Shown piece by piece: positions 9,500 through 19,123 of a stretch of DNA of 64,000 nt (position 1 is its first letter; every line of letters begins with the position of its first letter). The DNA is from Endozoicomonas sp965261315 (GTDB lineage: Bacteria > Pseudomonadota > Gammaproteobacteria > Pseudomonadales > Endozoicomonadaceae). The DNA lies in the NCBI GenBank assembly GCA_965261315.1, contig CBDHDM010000090.1, positions 62,001 to 126,000 on the forward strand, given 5' to 3'. The position numbers and the translations under genes are program-made. Below the pieces are notes generated by a model. That model made no database searches. It was not told the DNA's origin and worked only from the letters and a program-made list of their open reading frames with translations.

Positions 9500-10243
9500 C
9501 TACCGCCGCGACAGGTTCAACAACTCATTACCCCTCCCCGCCATCTGATCAAAGGCCGATAACATACGGACATGGAGGTCCATGGTTTTTCCGGTTTCCA
9601 CCACATTCAGGTACTCCGCCATCAGGTCAACATTGCTCTCTTCAAGAGCCCCGCTGACGATCTGAACCCGTGGGTCAGGTATCGGCGCACTGCCATCCGC
9701 CAGTCTGAACAGGCCATCAGGCCCTCGAGCCAGAGTGGCTACAGGCGGGTTGGCAAAGCGGATTTGCCCCACTTCCTCAACGTCCTGTCCACCCGCGGGA
9801 ATGATACTCACAGAGCCTTCACTGCCAATGGTCAGCTGGCTGAATGCCGGAATCGTCAACGGACCCGTCTGCCCCATGACACGGGCGCCATTGCCTGCCA
9901 ATACCTCACCGGTTGGGGTCAGGCTGAGCAAACCGTTTCGGGTCAGGCCTGGCTGCCCGCTGGCATCTTCCACCACCAGCCATCCGGCACCGTCGATGGC
10001 TACATCGAGCTGGCGTCCGGTGGGTTTCAAGGCACCACTGGTAAAGTTGGTGGCAGACTGCAGGGAAAAGGCGGGTACCCGGTATTCGGCCAACGACGTT
10101 TGTGCCTGTGCCAGTTTCTGGGCGAATACTGAGTCGCCCCGGTAGCCGGGCACCGACTGGCCGGATAAATTGCCTGCAAACACCGACAGGCTTTGCCAGA
10201 TCCGCTCAGCACTGGCGGTGGTCATCTGCATTCCGGAAAACAT
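9500..10243 (-). CDS. flgF: FlgF proximal rod protein
   Basis: The 247-residue protein has a rod/hook N-terminal helix, a central LDVAIDGAGWLVVEDASGQP segment typical of FlgF/FlgG and a C-terminal ALEESNVDLMAEYLNVVETG. FlgF is a proximal rod subunit. It is intact. About 130 bp separate it from flgG; that gap contains a CGCCCGCTCCCCG / CGGGGTGCGGAAGGCGGG inverted sequence with no coding content. Confidence 0.92.
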   Translation of the reverse strand: MFSGMQMTTASAERIWQSLSVFAGNLSGQSVPGYRGDSVFAQKLAQAQTSLAEYRVPAFSLQSATNFTSGALKPTGRQLDVAIDGAGWLVVEDASGQPGLTRNGLLSLTPTGEVLAGNGARVMGQTGPLTIPAFSQLTIGSEGSVSIIPAGGQDVEEVGQIRFANPPVATLARGPDGLFRLADGSAPIPDPRVQIVSGALEESNVDLMAEYLNVVETGKTMDLHVRMLSAFDQMAGRGNELLNLSRR

Positions 10244-10256
10244 CGATACGCTCCCG

Positions 10257-11465
10257 TCAGCTCATATTAATCAGCGTCTGTGACAGGACATCTTCGGCCT
10301 GGAACGCCTTGGCACTCACCTGGAAGTTGCGCTGGGCGAGAATAACATCCGACAACCCGCTGGCCAGATCCACATTGGACTGTTCAACCATGCCCGCATT
10401 AATAACACCTGCTCCATTCTGACCCGATGGACTGAAGAGCGGACTGCCGGATAACATAGACGACATCCATGTATTATGCCCATTAACCACTAACCCGTTG
10501 TCACTGGGAAAGGTCGCCAGCGCCACCTGCCCGAGTACGTACTGATCACCGTTGCTGTAGTTACCCTGCAGGAAGCCGTTTTTTCCTATACTGACCTGAC
10601 TCAGACTGCCCGCCATTTGCCCGTCAACCGCCAGGGGGCGAAATGCCGAATTGATGGCAAACTGGGTAATCCCGGAAAAATCCATGGCTACGGGTTGGAG
10701 GACGGCTCCGGTGGTCAGTGCGGGTGGTGTCAGTGAAAACAGGGCATCTGCGGGTGTTGTCAACAGGCCTGAGCTGTTGAATGTCAGCTCTTCTGTCTGT
10801 TTCAGGGCCTGCCCATCTATTTGAAATTCCACCAGCCACTGATTGGTGCCGGTTTTGGTGGAAATAGGTCCCCAGTGTATGTTGTTCACCCAGGGCTGTC
10901 GAAAATATTTCAGTGCGCCGTACCAGCTGAACGTTGTCGGTTCTGCCGGATTGAGGGCAATGGTCGTGCGATCAATCACCGGCTCACTGGCGTTGAGGTT
11001 AATGGTTGCTGAGGCATTGGGTGGTTGCTGCGCCCGGGCGGTCGGCCTGACTCACCTGCAAATCCAACAGTTTCGAGCTGTCAATTGCTCCCAGGCTGTT
11101 GACATCGAAGCCTTTGAGGCGATAACCACTGGGGTTCACCAGGTAGTTCTCATTGTCCAGGTTTAACATACCTGCCCGGCTGTATAGCTGCTCACCATTG
11201 TTGCTCAGCACAAAAAAGCCTTTGCCATCGATACCCAGGTCAAAAATATTGCCCGTTTGCGTTAACTGTCCCTGGGAAAACCTCCTGCTGGGTGGCCAGC
11301 AGGGTGACACCGGACATATCCACGGATGCGTTTTCCGCTGGGCGTAGGCATCACCCAGAATCGCCCGGAACGATTTATAACATTCGTTTCTGAATTGGTC
11401 AGGTTCTGGCTGGCGATATCCAGCTGGCTTCGGGCCACATTCATGCCCGTGGTACTGATTGACAT
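10257..11465 (-). pseudogene. flgE: FlgE hook protein, broken by several frameshifts
   Basis: The expected hook protein is spread over three frames. The start is MSISTTGMNVARSQLDIASQ; the frame changes near 11,381 (toward YKSFRAILGDAYA), near 11,335, near 11,280 (into FSQGQLTQTGNIFDLGIDG) and at about 11,031-11,036 in a CCCGGG run. It ends with a normal FlgE C-terminus (VEQSNVDLASGLSDVILAQR, ending TLINMS). Restoring these gives about 400 residues, a normal hook length. The hook is the universal joint of the flagellum, so if the breaks are real no hook can be made. At least four indels in 350 bp mark the densest error or decay spot in the window. Confidence 0.85.
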
Positions 11466-11502
11466 AGGACGTTTACCTCACCGGTTAGATAGAGCCTCCC
11501 TG

Positions 11503-11674
11503 GCATTGTCCTGAAATAACGTCGTCATTTTGAACTCGGACTCCGTTCATCCTGAGCGGAGTCGAAGGATGACTGGCACGATACATGAGGCCGGAGTTCA
11601 CGCCCTTCGACAAGCTCAGGACGAACGAGTGTTGAGACTCAAAAATGTGCAAATTATTTCAGGTTAGTTCCTTA
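11503..11674. repeat. MITE-like inverted repeat, family B copy 1
   Basis: The ends are TTGTCCTGAAATAAC (left) and TTATTTCAGGTTAGTTCCTTA (right), which are inverted copies. Inside are CATCCTGAGCGGAGTCGAAGG and CCTTCGACAAGCTCAGGACG, a second inverted pair of a type dispersed in many genomes. It fills the flgD-flgE gap and its right end touches the flgD stop region at 11,677. Other copies with the same ends lie at 20,871-21,021 and 26,237-26,311. Confidence 0.7.
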
Positions 11675-11676
11675 CC

Positions 11677-12386
11677 TTATGGCCGGGCCACGGAGCGAAT
11701 GCTGGACAGGGCAACGGGCTCAATTGCCTCAAGCTTGATCTGTGGTGTTCGACCTGGGCCATTGAAAACAATACTGTCTGCTTTACTGATCAGTTGCACA
11801 GGGAGTGTTCCCGGTTCACTGTCATCCTGACCATCCCAGGACACTCTTTAGCCAGTACTGACCATGGGGCAATGAGCCAAACAGTTGATCCAGATTTTTC
11901 CTGATCGGGGCGCCGGCTGGCTCATTACGACGCCCCTGGTAATGGGCTTCTTTCACTTCGATACCATTCTGATCCGTGAGCAGAAAATGTAAGTCGTGAC
12001 CTGCTCCGGGCGAAGGAAAGGACAGGGATAATCTATGAGTGTCGTCGTTTAATGAAAATTGCCCGGCATCAATTCGCAACCTCCTGACCCAGCAGTGCTG
12101 TAGCACTGGAGAGATGGGACGCCTCGAATTGCTCGCTCAACCGGCTGATACCGGCGTGGATATCTCTTAATTCAGATACGGATGTCATGGCCGCCAGCTG
12201 GTTCAACAGGTCACCGCTTTCCATTGGCTCCAGCGGATTCTGGTGCTTGAGTTGAGTAATCAACAAGGTCATAAAGTTCTTACTCAAGGCGCTGGAGCTA
12301 TCGGGAGAAGACGACGATGTGTTATTGATATCCGGAGTGAAAGGTGCTTCATTGAAAGGTGCTTCATGTTGAATGGGTGAAATCAC
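11677..12386 (-). pseudogene. flgD: FlgD hook cap / hook assembly protein, frameshifted
   Basis: It starts at GTG 12,386 with an AGGAGG site upstream. The N-terminal part holds the FlgD signature (FMTLLITQLKHQNPLEPMES and LAAMTSVSEL). The frame changes near 12,072 (AA read as A restores EVAIDAGQFSL) and near 11,847 (AAA read as AA restores WLRVSWDGQDD), and the protein ends in SSIRSVARP. The repaired length is about 235 residues, normal for FlgD. FlgD is the scaffold for hook polymerisation. Confidence 0.82.
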
Positions 12387-12400
12387 CGTGATGCCTCCTA

Positions 12401-12532
12401 GTGCAGGGAAGCGTTAAAATCCGTACCAATACCACCGCCGTCATTCCCGCGAAGGCGGGAATCCATCGCTAGCAGTGGAATCCCCGCCTTCGCGGGGATG
12501 ACGGTGGTATGGGTATCAGCGCTTAGCTGCAC
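12401..12532. repeat. 132-bp MITE with TA flanks between flgC and flgD
   Basis: The left arm begins GTGCAGGGAAGCG and runs to CATTCCCGCGAAGGCGGGAA. The right arm, read on the minus strand, begins GTGCAGCTAAGCG and runs to CATCCCCGCGAAGGCGGGGA. A TA dinucleotide flanks each end, as expected for Tc1/mariner-IS630-type mobilisation. The TAG stop codon of flgC overlaps the right flanking TA, and the flgD ribosome site lies just outside the left end. Confidence 0.75.
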
Positions 12533-12968
12533 TAGCTATGAACACTGATCAGCTCCAGTGCCTGCCCCTGCATTTGACGGGCGCTGGTGAATACTGAAAC
12601 CGCTGCTTCAAAAGACCGGGCAGCCGAAATCATGGTCGCCATTTCTTCAACGGTACTGATATCCGGGTAAAACACCTCGCCGTCGGCATTAGCAAGAGGG
12701 TGACCCGGTTGATAACGCGCCTGGGGCGGTGACTTATCTTTGACAATTCTTGCGACTTCAACGGTAAACGCCGGAATGTTCTCTCTGGCAGCGGAACCCG
12801 CATCGACGGTTTTCTGGCCTGAAGTAACGCCCGACTCGGCTGCAACACCTCCGCCGACGAAGCCGCTGGAATTTCACTGAAAGAGAGCGCCTCGGCCACC
12901 AGCGTCATACGGGTTGCCTGGGCGACCATGGCATAGCCAGACATGGCCTGAACCAATTGCAGACTCAT
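12533..12968 (-). pseudogene. flgC: FlgC proximal rod protein, frameshifted
   Basis: The start MSLQLVQAMSGYAMVAQATR is a rod-type N-terminal helix. After about residue 50 the frame changes near the AAAA run at about 12,816-12,822. The other frame gives the conserved FlgC C-terminus (ENIPAFTVEVARIVKDKSPP, then YQPGHPLANADGEVFYPDIS, then TVEEMATMISAARSFEAAVS). The stop is TAG at 12,533. The repaired length is about 145 residues. FlgC is a proximal rod subunit. Confidence 0.82.
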
Positions 12969-13003
12969 GGGGTGTTTACTCGCTTAATCAAATTAATGAT
13001 GTA

Positions 13004-13400
13004 CTATCGCCCACTGATCACCTTATCAAGCATGCTCAGACGCTCCCGGATTAACGATACGCTGATATTGTACCCGGCCATCGACTGTGCAAGCTCTGCC
13101 TGCTCCAGTGCCAGAGATACATCGTTGCCATTTTCCGAGGAAATATCGCCGGAATTCTTAAAGGCAATGGACAACTCAACATCCGCTAATTGATTTGAGG
13201 TGGAAGTGTCGTGTGTCTGAAACAGACAGATCCTGGGATAAACCATGAGCAGATTGATAAAATTTCAGGTTAGCCTCAAGTGTTCGGTATTCCGGTGTTT
13301 CAACATTGAAAATATTGCCTGACTGGATTGCAATCTGAGAACTTCTGAGTTGCGCAACTCTCGGGTGTATACCCATGGCGGACTCGAATGAAATCAACAT
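13004..13400 (-). pseudogene. flgB: FlgB proximal rod protein, frameshifted
   Basis: The start is MLISFESAMGIHPRVAQLRS, the FlgB 'ALGIHP' signature, followed by SGNIFNVETPEY in place of the usual ANN-A-TPGY. The frame changes near 13,191-13,200 (CC read as C), continuing as SNQLADVELSIAFKNSGDIS and ending VISGR. The repaired length is about 131 residues. FlgB is the most proximal rod protein and the first gene of the flgB-L run; it is divergent from flgA. Confidence 0.8.
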
Positions 13401-13453
13401 AGAAGCTATCTATTCGTCTATATTAAGTCGTATATAAAAAGTAGTATGTTGTC

Positions 13454-14243
13454 GTGAGAAATGCATTTATTTGTAAACTATTTTATTCCCCTGCGGAAAA
13501 CGATCAATCAGGTGTTATTACACCTTTCCCCTGTGCCCTCTGTATTGGATTACTCAGCGGCTTATTGAAAAGCCCCAACGCCTATGCAGTGTCATGTCCT
13601 GATACCAGGGCGCTATCAGAACCGTTATCAGAAGAGGGTATTCAAACAGACATCATTAATCAGCTCTGCAGGCACTCGATCTCATTGGCCAAGCGGTTTA
13701 ATAGCCGTAATCCCCGGGTGGTTTTGCTGCATAAAGAGCGCTGGCAGCAATTGCCAGACTGCTCGACAACACCGGATATCCACTTCTCTGCCATGGCTCA
13801 GAACGGTAAGCTGCCACTATTGGTCAGCTGCCCTGATCATGATGGTGCCTCCTGGAAGCAACGGCTGGCGGCCAGAGTTGATTTCGATGTATCAGTATTG
13901 ATGGCCGGTAGAGACATAAACCGGGGGGACGTGCTGTCGGGCCCAGGACTGAAAAAATCAACAGTCCTTTTTTAGTGCACTGAAACCCAATGCTTTTCCA
14001 TATACCGATAATCTTTCCGGTTACATTGCTACCCGAAAGATCATCGCCGGATCGGTGATTACGACGGATATGGCAAAAAGAGCCAATGCCATCCGTCGGG
14101 GGCAGCATTTAACGATTGTCGTTCAATCAAAAAACATCGAGTTAACTACCACCGGTATCGCCATGGAAAGTGGGCATGTGGGCGATATTATTCTGGTTCA
14201 GAAGAGAAAATGGCAGGTCGGTAAAATGCCGGGTGATCAATGA
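13454..14243 (+). pseudogene. flgA: FlgA P-ring assembly chaperone, frameshifted
   Basis: The start is probably GTG 13,454. The first 170 residues include a hydrophobic leader and the FlgA-like segment VLMAGRDINRGDVLSG. The frame breaks in a six-T run at 13,966-13,972. Removing one T gives SALKPNAFPYTDNLSG, RKIIAGSVITTDMAKRANAI and a C-terminus with RRGQHLTIVVQSKNIELTTT, which is the FlgA SAF domain. FlgA is a periplasmic chaperone for FlgI. It is divergent from flgB. Confidence 0.8.
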
Positions 14244-14291
14244 AGGTGAGGTTCATCCAGTTGATCGTCCCATTGAAAGGGGAGGGCGATT

Positions 14292-14711
14292 ATGATATCA
14301 GAAGATGAGATACATCAAGAGTGTTCGCAACTTCAGCGGCTACTGAAAAATCTGGAAGGGCTGCTGAATCTTCAGGCACAGGAAATAACCCGAAAAAATA
14401 TTGAGTCAGTCGTTCAATTATCGGGTGAATGTGCTGATATCTGCCAGCAGTTGAAACCCATCCTGACAACATCACGTCAGGATGAACCAACCCATGATGG
14501 TAGTGCTCAGGCGGTTGAAATAGAACGATTGATCCGGTCGTGCCAGGCACTGCAACAGAGTAACAGTCATGCACTGGCGAGACTGGCCAGTTATTGCAGT
14601 GCGTTTATGGACTTACTTCGTGGGCCGCCATTGTCTTATGCTAAAAATTCTTACGGAAAAAACGCAATGGTGACGTACTCGTCCAGTCATCACTCTCTGT
14701 GCAAATTGTAA
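14292..14711 (+). CDS. flgN: FlgN-like export chaperone
   Basis: The 139-residue, largely helical protein has two heptad-like stretches (residues about 8-58 and 75-110) and a polar tail containing SYGKNAMVTYSSS, similar to FlgN C-termini. FlgN escorts FlgK and FlgL to the export gate. It lies 49 bp after flgA, where flgM and flgN normally sit; no flgM is present. The assignment rests on position, size and predicted shape rather than strong sequence identity. Confidence 0.6.
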   Translation: MISEDEIHQECSQLQRLLKNLEGLLNLQAQEITRKNIESVVQLSGECADICQQLKPILTTSRQDEPTHDGSAQAVEIERLIRSCQALQQSNSHALARLASYCSAFMDLLRGPPLSYAKNSYGKNAMVTYSSSHHSLCKL

Positions 14712-14819
14712 GACAGTAGCAAATGTAGCCAGCAATGCAGCCATTATCGTTGTAGTTGTTACCCGAATAGTTATTATCGCCGGTTCGTATACCTGGAATG
14801 CTGACATACGAGGTCGGTT

Positions 14820-15506
14820 ATGGATCTGAAGAACCTGCTGAATCAAGCGCTCAAGTCAGACCTGCTTAAGCAGGGTGTTGATGCGTTAGGTAAAAAATCA
14901 AACACGCCCAAATCCTCAGCAGCGCCTGATCAGCTGAAAAAACTGGGGGCTGGTGCTGTGGGTGGTGGACTCATTGGTATGCTGATGGGTTCCAGAAAGA
15001 GCAGGAAGGTGGCAAAGAAAATGGGGATTGGGGCATTGAAGGTCGGTGGAGCCGCCGGGCTCGGTGCCCTGGCTTATAAGGTTTATAATGACTGGCAAAG
15101 TAAACAGGGTGTTGAAACCATTCATGAAACATTTGACCAGGATGATGACCGCCACAGTATTCTTATTCTTAAAGCCATGATCGCTGCCGCCAAAGCCGAT
15201 GGTCATGTTGATAACGCTGAGATGGGGCGTATAGAAGAAGCTCTGGATGACATGGGAGCCGATCAGCACGTCCGACAGCTGGTGCGTCAAGAAATGAACA
15301 AACCACTCGACCCGGCTGAAATTGCGAGGTTGGCGAGCTCGCCTCAACAGGCATCTGAAATATACCTGGCGTCGTTAATTGTGGCGGGACGAGCAGAACT
15401 TCATGGAAAAATCGTATCTGCAGGAGTTGGCAAAACAACTCAAGCTTGCTCCGGAAGTGATCGGTCAGTTGGAGAGTCAGCTGGTCTGAGTCCGGTTTAT
15501 TGGTAA
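14820..15506 (+). CDS. DUF533 / TerB-like membrane-associated protein (late frameshift)
   Basis: The N-terminal part (MDLKNLLNQALKSDLLKQG) is followed by a glycine-rich hydrophobic stretch (KKLGAGAVGGGLIGMLMGSR) and a C-terminal TerB-like helical domain (ILKAMIAAAKADGHVDNAEM). This is the architecture of the YebE/DUF533 family. Near 15,388 the GGG in GTGGCGGGACGAG shifts the frame. With two Gs it would read VADEQNFMEKSYLQELAKQL and end at 15,489, matching the family C-terminus. The function of the family is not established. It lies between flgN and fliJ (convergent) and is not a known flagellar component. Confidence 0.75.
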   Translation: MDLKNLLNQALKSDLLKQGVDALGKKSNTPKSSAAPDQLKKLGAGAVGGGLIGMLMGSRKSRKVAKKMGIGALKVGGAAGLGALAYKVYNDWQSKQGVETIHETFDQDDDRHSILILKAMIAAAKADGHVDNAEMGRIEEALDDMGADQHVRQLVRQEMNKPLDPAEIARLASSPQQASEIYLASLIVAGRAELHGKIVSAGVGKTTQACSGSDRSVGESAGLSPVYW

Positions 15507-15859
15507 CGCTGACGCAATCGCTCAAGCCGTTGCATTTTCACTGTTGTCTCTTTCGACAGTGCCTTGATTGAGTCCTTTTGTCGTGAACGTGCCCGAATGC
15601 AAAGCGCCCAGTTATTCAGCAGTTGCCAGTGAAACATCGCCCGATTGATGACTTGTATGCCCGTACAGTGTGATCCGGTTTGAGTATTCCGGGCCGTTAT
15701 CGCACTGCCGGCCGCATCCAGTGTTTCGATCAATCGATTATGCTTCTCCAGCGTTTCCAGCTGGTGACGGATATTGCTTAGTCTCTGTTGATGTTGCAGC
15801 GCTTCAAGGTAAAGCAGGCGGCTAACCAGTTTTTTGCTGATGGCCATGGTGAAGTCCAC
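15497..15859 (-). CDS. fliJ: FliJ-like export component
   Basis: The 120-residue, strongly helical protein overlaps the end of fliI, as fliJ does in fliFGHIJ operons. The start is ATG 15,859 or 15,847. The sequence is rich in Gln, Leu, Arg and Lys with heptad spacing (LYLEALQHQQRLSNIRHQLE). FliJ couples the FliI ATPase to the FlhA gate. Sequence conservation in this family is poor, so position is the main evidence. Confidence 0.65.
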   Translation of the reverse strand: MDFTMAISKKLVSRLLYLEALQHQQRLSNIRHQLETLEKHNRLIETLDAAGSAITARNTQTGSHCTGIQVINRAMFHWQLLNNWALCIRARSRQKDSIKALSKETTVKMQRLERLRQRYQ

Positions 15860-17242
15860 TAATCAGAGTTTTTAGCTGGTGAACACTGTCTTCCAGTGTC
15901 TCACGCTCCTGGATCGTTTGCTGCAAATAGCCAAGCATACCTGGCTCTGCAGCCATGGCCATATCCATCTCCGCATCATTACCCGGTTGGTAGACCCCCA
16001 GTAATTTCAGTTCATTGCCTTCACGGGCTTTTTCTAATAATCGTCGGAAGGTTAACGACATTTTGAGGTGTTCATCGGGTACGGACTGCGGCATCGTCCG
16101 GCTAATGGAGGTCACGACGTCGATGGCCGGATAGTGTCCGGAGGTTGCTAAGGTATGGCTGAGCACCAGATGACCATCCAGTATCGCCCTGGCGGATTCA
16201 CCAATGGGGTCCGTATCGTGTTCCCCTTCAGTCAGGACCGTATAAAAAGCGGTTAATGAACCCGTTGATTCATATCCCATTCCCGGCCCTCTCCACTAAC
16301 CTGGCAATCCTGTTAAATACGGAGGGTGGGTATCCTCTGGCTGCAGGTGGTTCTCCAATAGCCAGGCCCACTTCCCGGCGAGCCTGGGCATAGCGGGTCA
16401 GGGAATCCATTAATAACAGGGTATGATGCCCGGTATCCCGGTAGTACTCCGCAATGCGGTGTGCCACAAGCGCGGCCCGTAGCCGCATGACGGGCGAATG
16501 GTCGGCAGGGGCGGCCACGATGACCGAACGTTGAAGGCAGTGGTCATCCATATTCTGCCGGATAAAATCGCCGACTTCCCGCCCCCTTTCGCCAATCATG
16601 GCCAGAACCACAATATCGGCACTGGTATTCCTGGCAATCATGCCCAGCAGAGTACTTTTACCTGAGCCGCTTCCGGCAAAAAGGCCAATACGTTGCCCCT
16701 TGCCAATGGTCAGTAGTCCATTAATCGAACGGATGCCGACGTCTAATGGTGTGGAGATCGGGTATCGTTGCAGTGGGTTAATAGGGGGAGCATGAAGGCG
16801 GATAATGGCGGTACCTGTGGGCCTGGTCTTGCTGTCCAGTGGTCGGCCTGCACCGTCGATAACCCGTCCCAGCAGGGCATCGCCCACCAGAATGGATGAG
16901 TCATCCCCCATTGATCTGACTCGTGCGCCAGGGGATAAACCGTCATGGTACTCAATCGGCATCAGGAGCCAGCGTTGTTCTGTCAAAGCCAACGACCTCT
17001 GCCTCTACCGTAAGCCCATCATTTCCCTGAACCAGACATCGCTGACCGGTCTGCATCCTGCAGCCCGCCACCTCCATAATCAGTCCGGATACCTTGATCA
17101 GCTGGCCAGACAATCGCTGTGGCGCCAGCATGGCGACCTCTTCGCCGGCAGATCTTAATTGTCGGGTTAATCCGGCCCAGAGATCGGTTCGGGTATTGTC
17201 GATTATTTCAACCGGGGGGGAGGGGAGTGCGATAAGCGTCAT
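15822..17242 (-). pseudogene. fliI: FliI flagellar export ATPase, two frameshifts
   Basis: Three frames together give a complete ATPase. The N-terminal domain runs from MTLIALPSP to EVVGFDRT. The catalytic domain includes the Walker A GLFAGSGSGKSTLLGM and the downstream MDSLTRYAQARREVGLAIGE. The C-terminal domain runs from YESTGSLTAFYTVLTEGE. Breaks are near 16,970-16,990 and at a GGG at 16,275-16,283 (one G fewer restores VERAGNGYESTGS). FliI energises or assists flagellar export with FliH and FliJ. The repaired length of about 470 residues fits. Its start overlaps fliH by 4 bp. Confidence 0.87.
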
Positions 17243-18078
17243 GCAGGAACCAGTGGTTCATTAATCAGCTGCTCATGCACGGCATCAATACAGGCCATAA
17301 CACGACTTTCTACGGTTGCATCAACCTCGCCATGCTCGGTAATCAGACGACAGCCACCTGCTGTAAGACGGTCATCCTCTCGAATGGACCAGCCTTCAGG
17401 TAACTGTTTGGCCATTGGGGCTATCACAGGGCAATCCGCCGGATTGATTACCAGATATCCCTCTTTAATGTCTGGAAGCATGGACAGAGAGTCGGTAACC
17501 AGTTGCTGTAATGACTCCCGTGAGGTTGCGAGTTCATGGTTAACGACCTGTCTGACCACTTTGCTGATCAGCTCGATCAGTGGCTGGCCCAGATGCAGCA
17601 GGGTCGATTGATGCAGATTGTACAACTCATTCCAGAGACTGTTCATCAGCGACAGCCACTGCTCTGCGCTGTCGTTGTGCTGTTGCTGCGATTCACTCAG
17701 GCCGGCCATATGTCCGGCTTCAAAGCCTTTCTGATAACCGTCCTGATAACCCTGCTGCTGGCCTTCAGAATAGCCAGCTTTTTCTGCTTTACAACGACGG
17801 TCCAGGTTTCGTTTCCGGGTTCTTCGAACGATCTCCCGTAATAGCTGAAAATTAACAACGGCAGGTGTCTGAGCAGGCGTATTGTGCTCAGTGCGTTGAT
17901 CCTGATCATGGCATGAAGGTGGGAACCGGTAGCGATGGATGCAGGGTTGTTCATGCTCTGAGTGTTCATTTCCGGGCCTCCTTGAATCCGGTGGCACAGG
18001 CACGGAGCCACCATCATGAGGTTTATTAAGGTCGGCATTATGCAGGTCAGTGCTTTGCCTTAATGCTGTGCTCTTCAT
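17239..18078 (-). CDS. fliH: FliH export ATPase regulator
   Basis: The start chosen at 18,078 (MKSTALRQSTDLH) lies 4 bp after the fliG stop with a GGAG upstream. The protein has about 279 residues. It has a polar N-terminus, a Gly-rich GYSEGQQQGYQDGYQKGFEA segment with repeated GxxxG spacing (the FliH GxxxG motif), and a C-terminal domain resembling V-ATPase subunit E (IELISKVVRQVVNHELATSR). FliH binds FliI and FliN at the export gate. It lies between fliG and fliI as usual. Confidence 0.88.
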   Translation of the reverse strand: MKSTALRQSTDLHNADLNKPHDGGSVPVPPDSRRPGNEHSEHEQPCIHRYRFPPSCHDQDQRTEHNTPAQTPAVVNFQLLREIVRRTRKRNLDRRCKAEKAGYSEGQQQGYQDGYQKGFEAGHMAGLSESQQQHNDSAEQWLSLMNSLWNELYNLHQSTLLHLGQPLIELISKVVRQVVNHELATSRESLQQLVTDSLSMLPDIKEGYLVINPADCPVIAPMAKQLPEGWSIREDDRLTAGGCRLITEHGEVDATVESRVMACIDAVHEQLINEPLVPA

Positions 18079-18082
18079 CAGG

Positions 18083-19123
18083 TTACTCCAGCATGACTTC
18101 ATTACCACGGGGCATTTCAATCTCGCCGCTTTTCAGCAGGCTATCCATCACCTGCACCACATTCTGCCTTGCTTCTTTGACTTTGCTTTGAGGGACGGCG
18201 CCCAATGCTTCCATTTCTTCCCGCAGGTAGTTGGCCGCTCTTTTGCTCATGGACTGGTAAATATGTTGACGAACATCGTCCGTTTCCCCTTTAAGCGCCA
18301 TGGTTAAATCCGATGGATCAACACCGGCAATCAGTCTGGCAACGTTATCCGCTGAAAGGCTGATGACCTGGGCAAATACCAGCATTTGTTCTTCTATTCT
18401 TACTGCCATGGCACTGTTGGTCTGCTTCAGGTTCTGGAGCACATGGTCCCTTGATTCGGTATCAAAAAGGTTAAGAATGTTCGCAACCTGCTGTTCACCG
18501 TTAACAGGCAGAAAGTGATCAATTGCCTGTTCATCAAGAAAGGATTGCAGAAAAGTCACTATGGCCTGCAGGGATGCCTGGGATAAGCTGCCAAGGTGGG
18601 CAATCTTTTCCAGAATACTCTGTACCTGCTCCGGAGGAAGCAGGTTGATGACATCCGAGGCCTGATCTGATTGCAGACAGGCCAGCACAGCCGCCTGAAA
18701 CTGCTCGGGTTCATTTCTGATCATGGTCGCCAGAAGCTCCGGCTTCATTAACTGCAGCCCGGTCAGCGGTTCCCGGTGGCTACCAGGTGGATTTACCAGA
18801 CAGCGAGCCTGCTCTTTACCCAGAGCCTGTTGCAGAACCTGCCGCATCTGAATTTGATAATCACCCAGTAATAAACTGACATTGGCGTAAGACTGCTCAA
18901 ACTGATTCAACATCATAATCAGCTGGTCACGATTCTTTACCCGCATTTTTTCAGAATACTGGCTAATGACTCTTATTTCGCCGGGGGTGAAGTGTTTGAT
19001 CACGTCAGCCGCAGCCTGTTCACCCAGCAATAACAGGAAGACAGCTGCTTCTTCCCCGGAGCAGTTGGAAGCGGATGGGCTCTGAGTGGAGCGGACAGGC
19101 TGCCCTGGTTGCGGTTCAGCCAT
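18083..19123 (-). CDS. fliG: FliG motor switch protein
   Basis: The 346-residue protein has the FliG start (EEAAVFLLLLGEQAAADVIK), a middle domain and the C-terminal torque domain (LMVFAQVISLSADNVARLIA-type region through ALKGETDDVRQHIYQSMSKR). FliG is the rotor protein that contacts the stators and the MS-ring. Its start overlaps fliF by 8 bp. It is intact and of family length. Confidence 0.93.
   Translation of the reverse strand: MAEPQPGQPVRSTQSPSASNCSGEEAAVFLLLLGEQAAADVIKHFTPGEIRVISQYSEKMRVKNRDQLIMMLNQFEQSYANVSLLLGDYQIQMRQVLQQALGKEQARCLVNPPGSHREPLTGLQLMKPELLATMIRNEPEQFQAAVLACLQSDQASDVINLLPPEQVQSILEKIAHLGSLSQASLQAIVTFLQSFLDEQAIDHFLPVNGEQQVANILNLFDTESRDHVLQNLKQTNSAMAVRIEEQMLVFAQVISLSADNVARLIAGVDPSDLTMALKGETDDVRQHIYQSMSKRAANYLREEMEALGAVPQSKVKEARQNVVQVMDSLLKSGEIEMPRGNEVMLE

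Noticed and set aside
11568..11590. Sigma-54-like TGGCACGATACATGAG upstream of flgE
   Set aside because: It lies inside a dispersed MITE-like element and lacks the GC at -12 with proper spacing.
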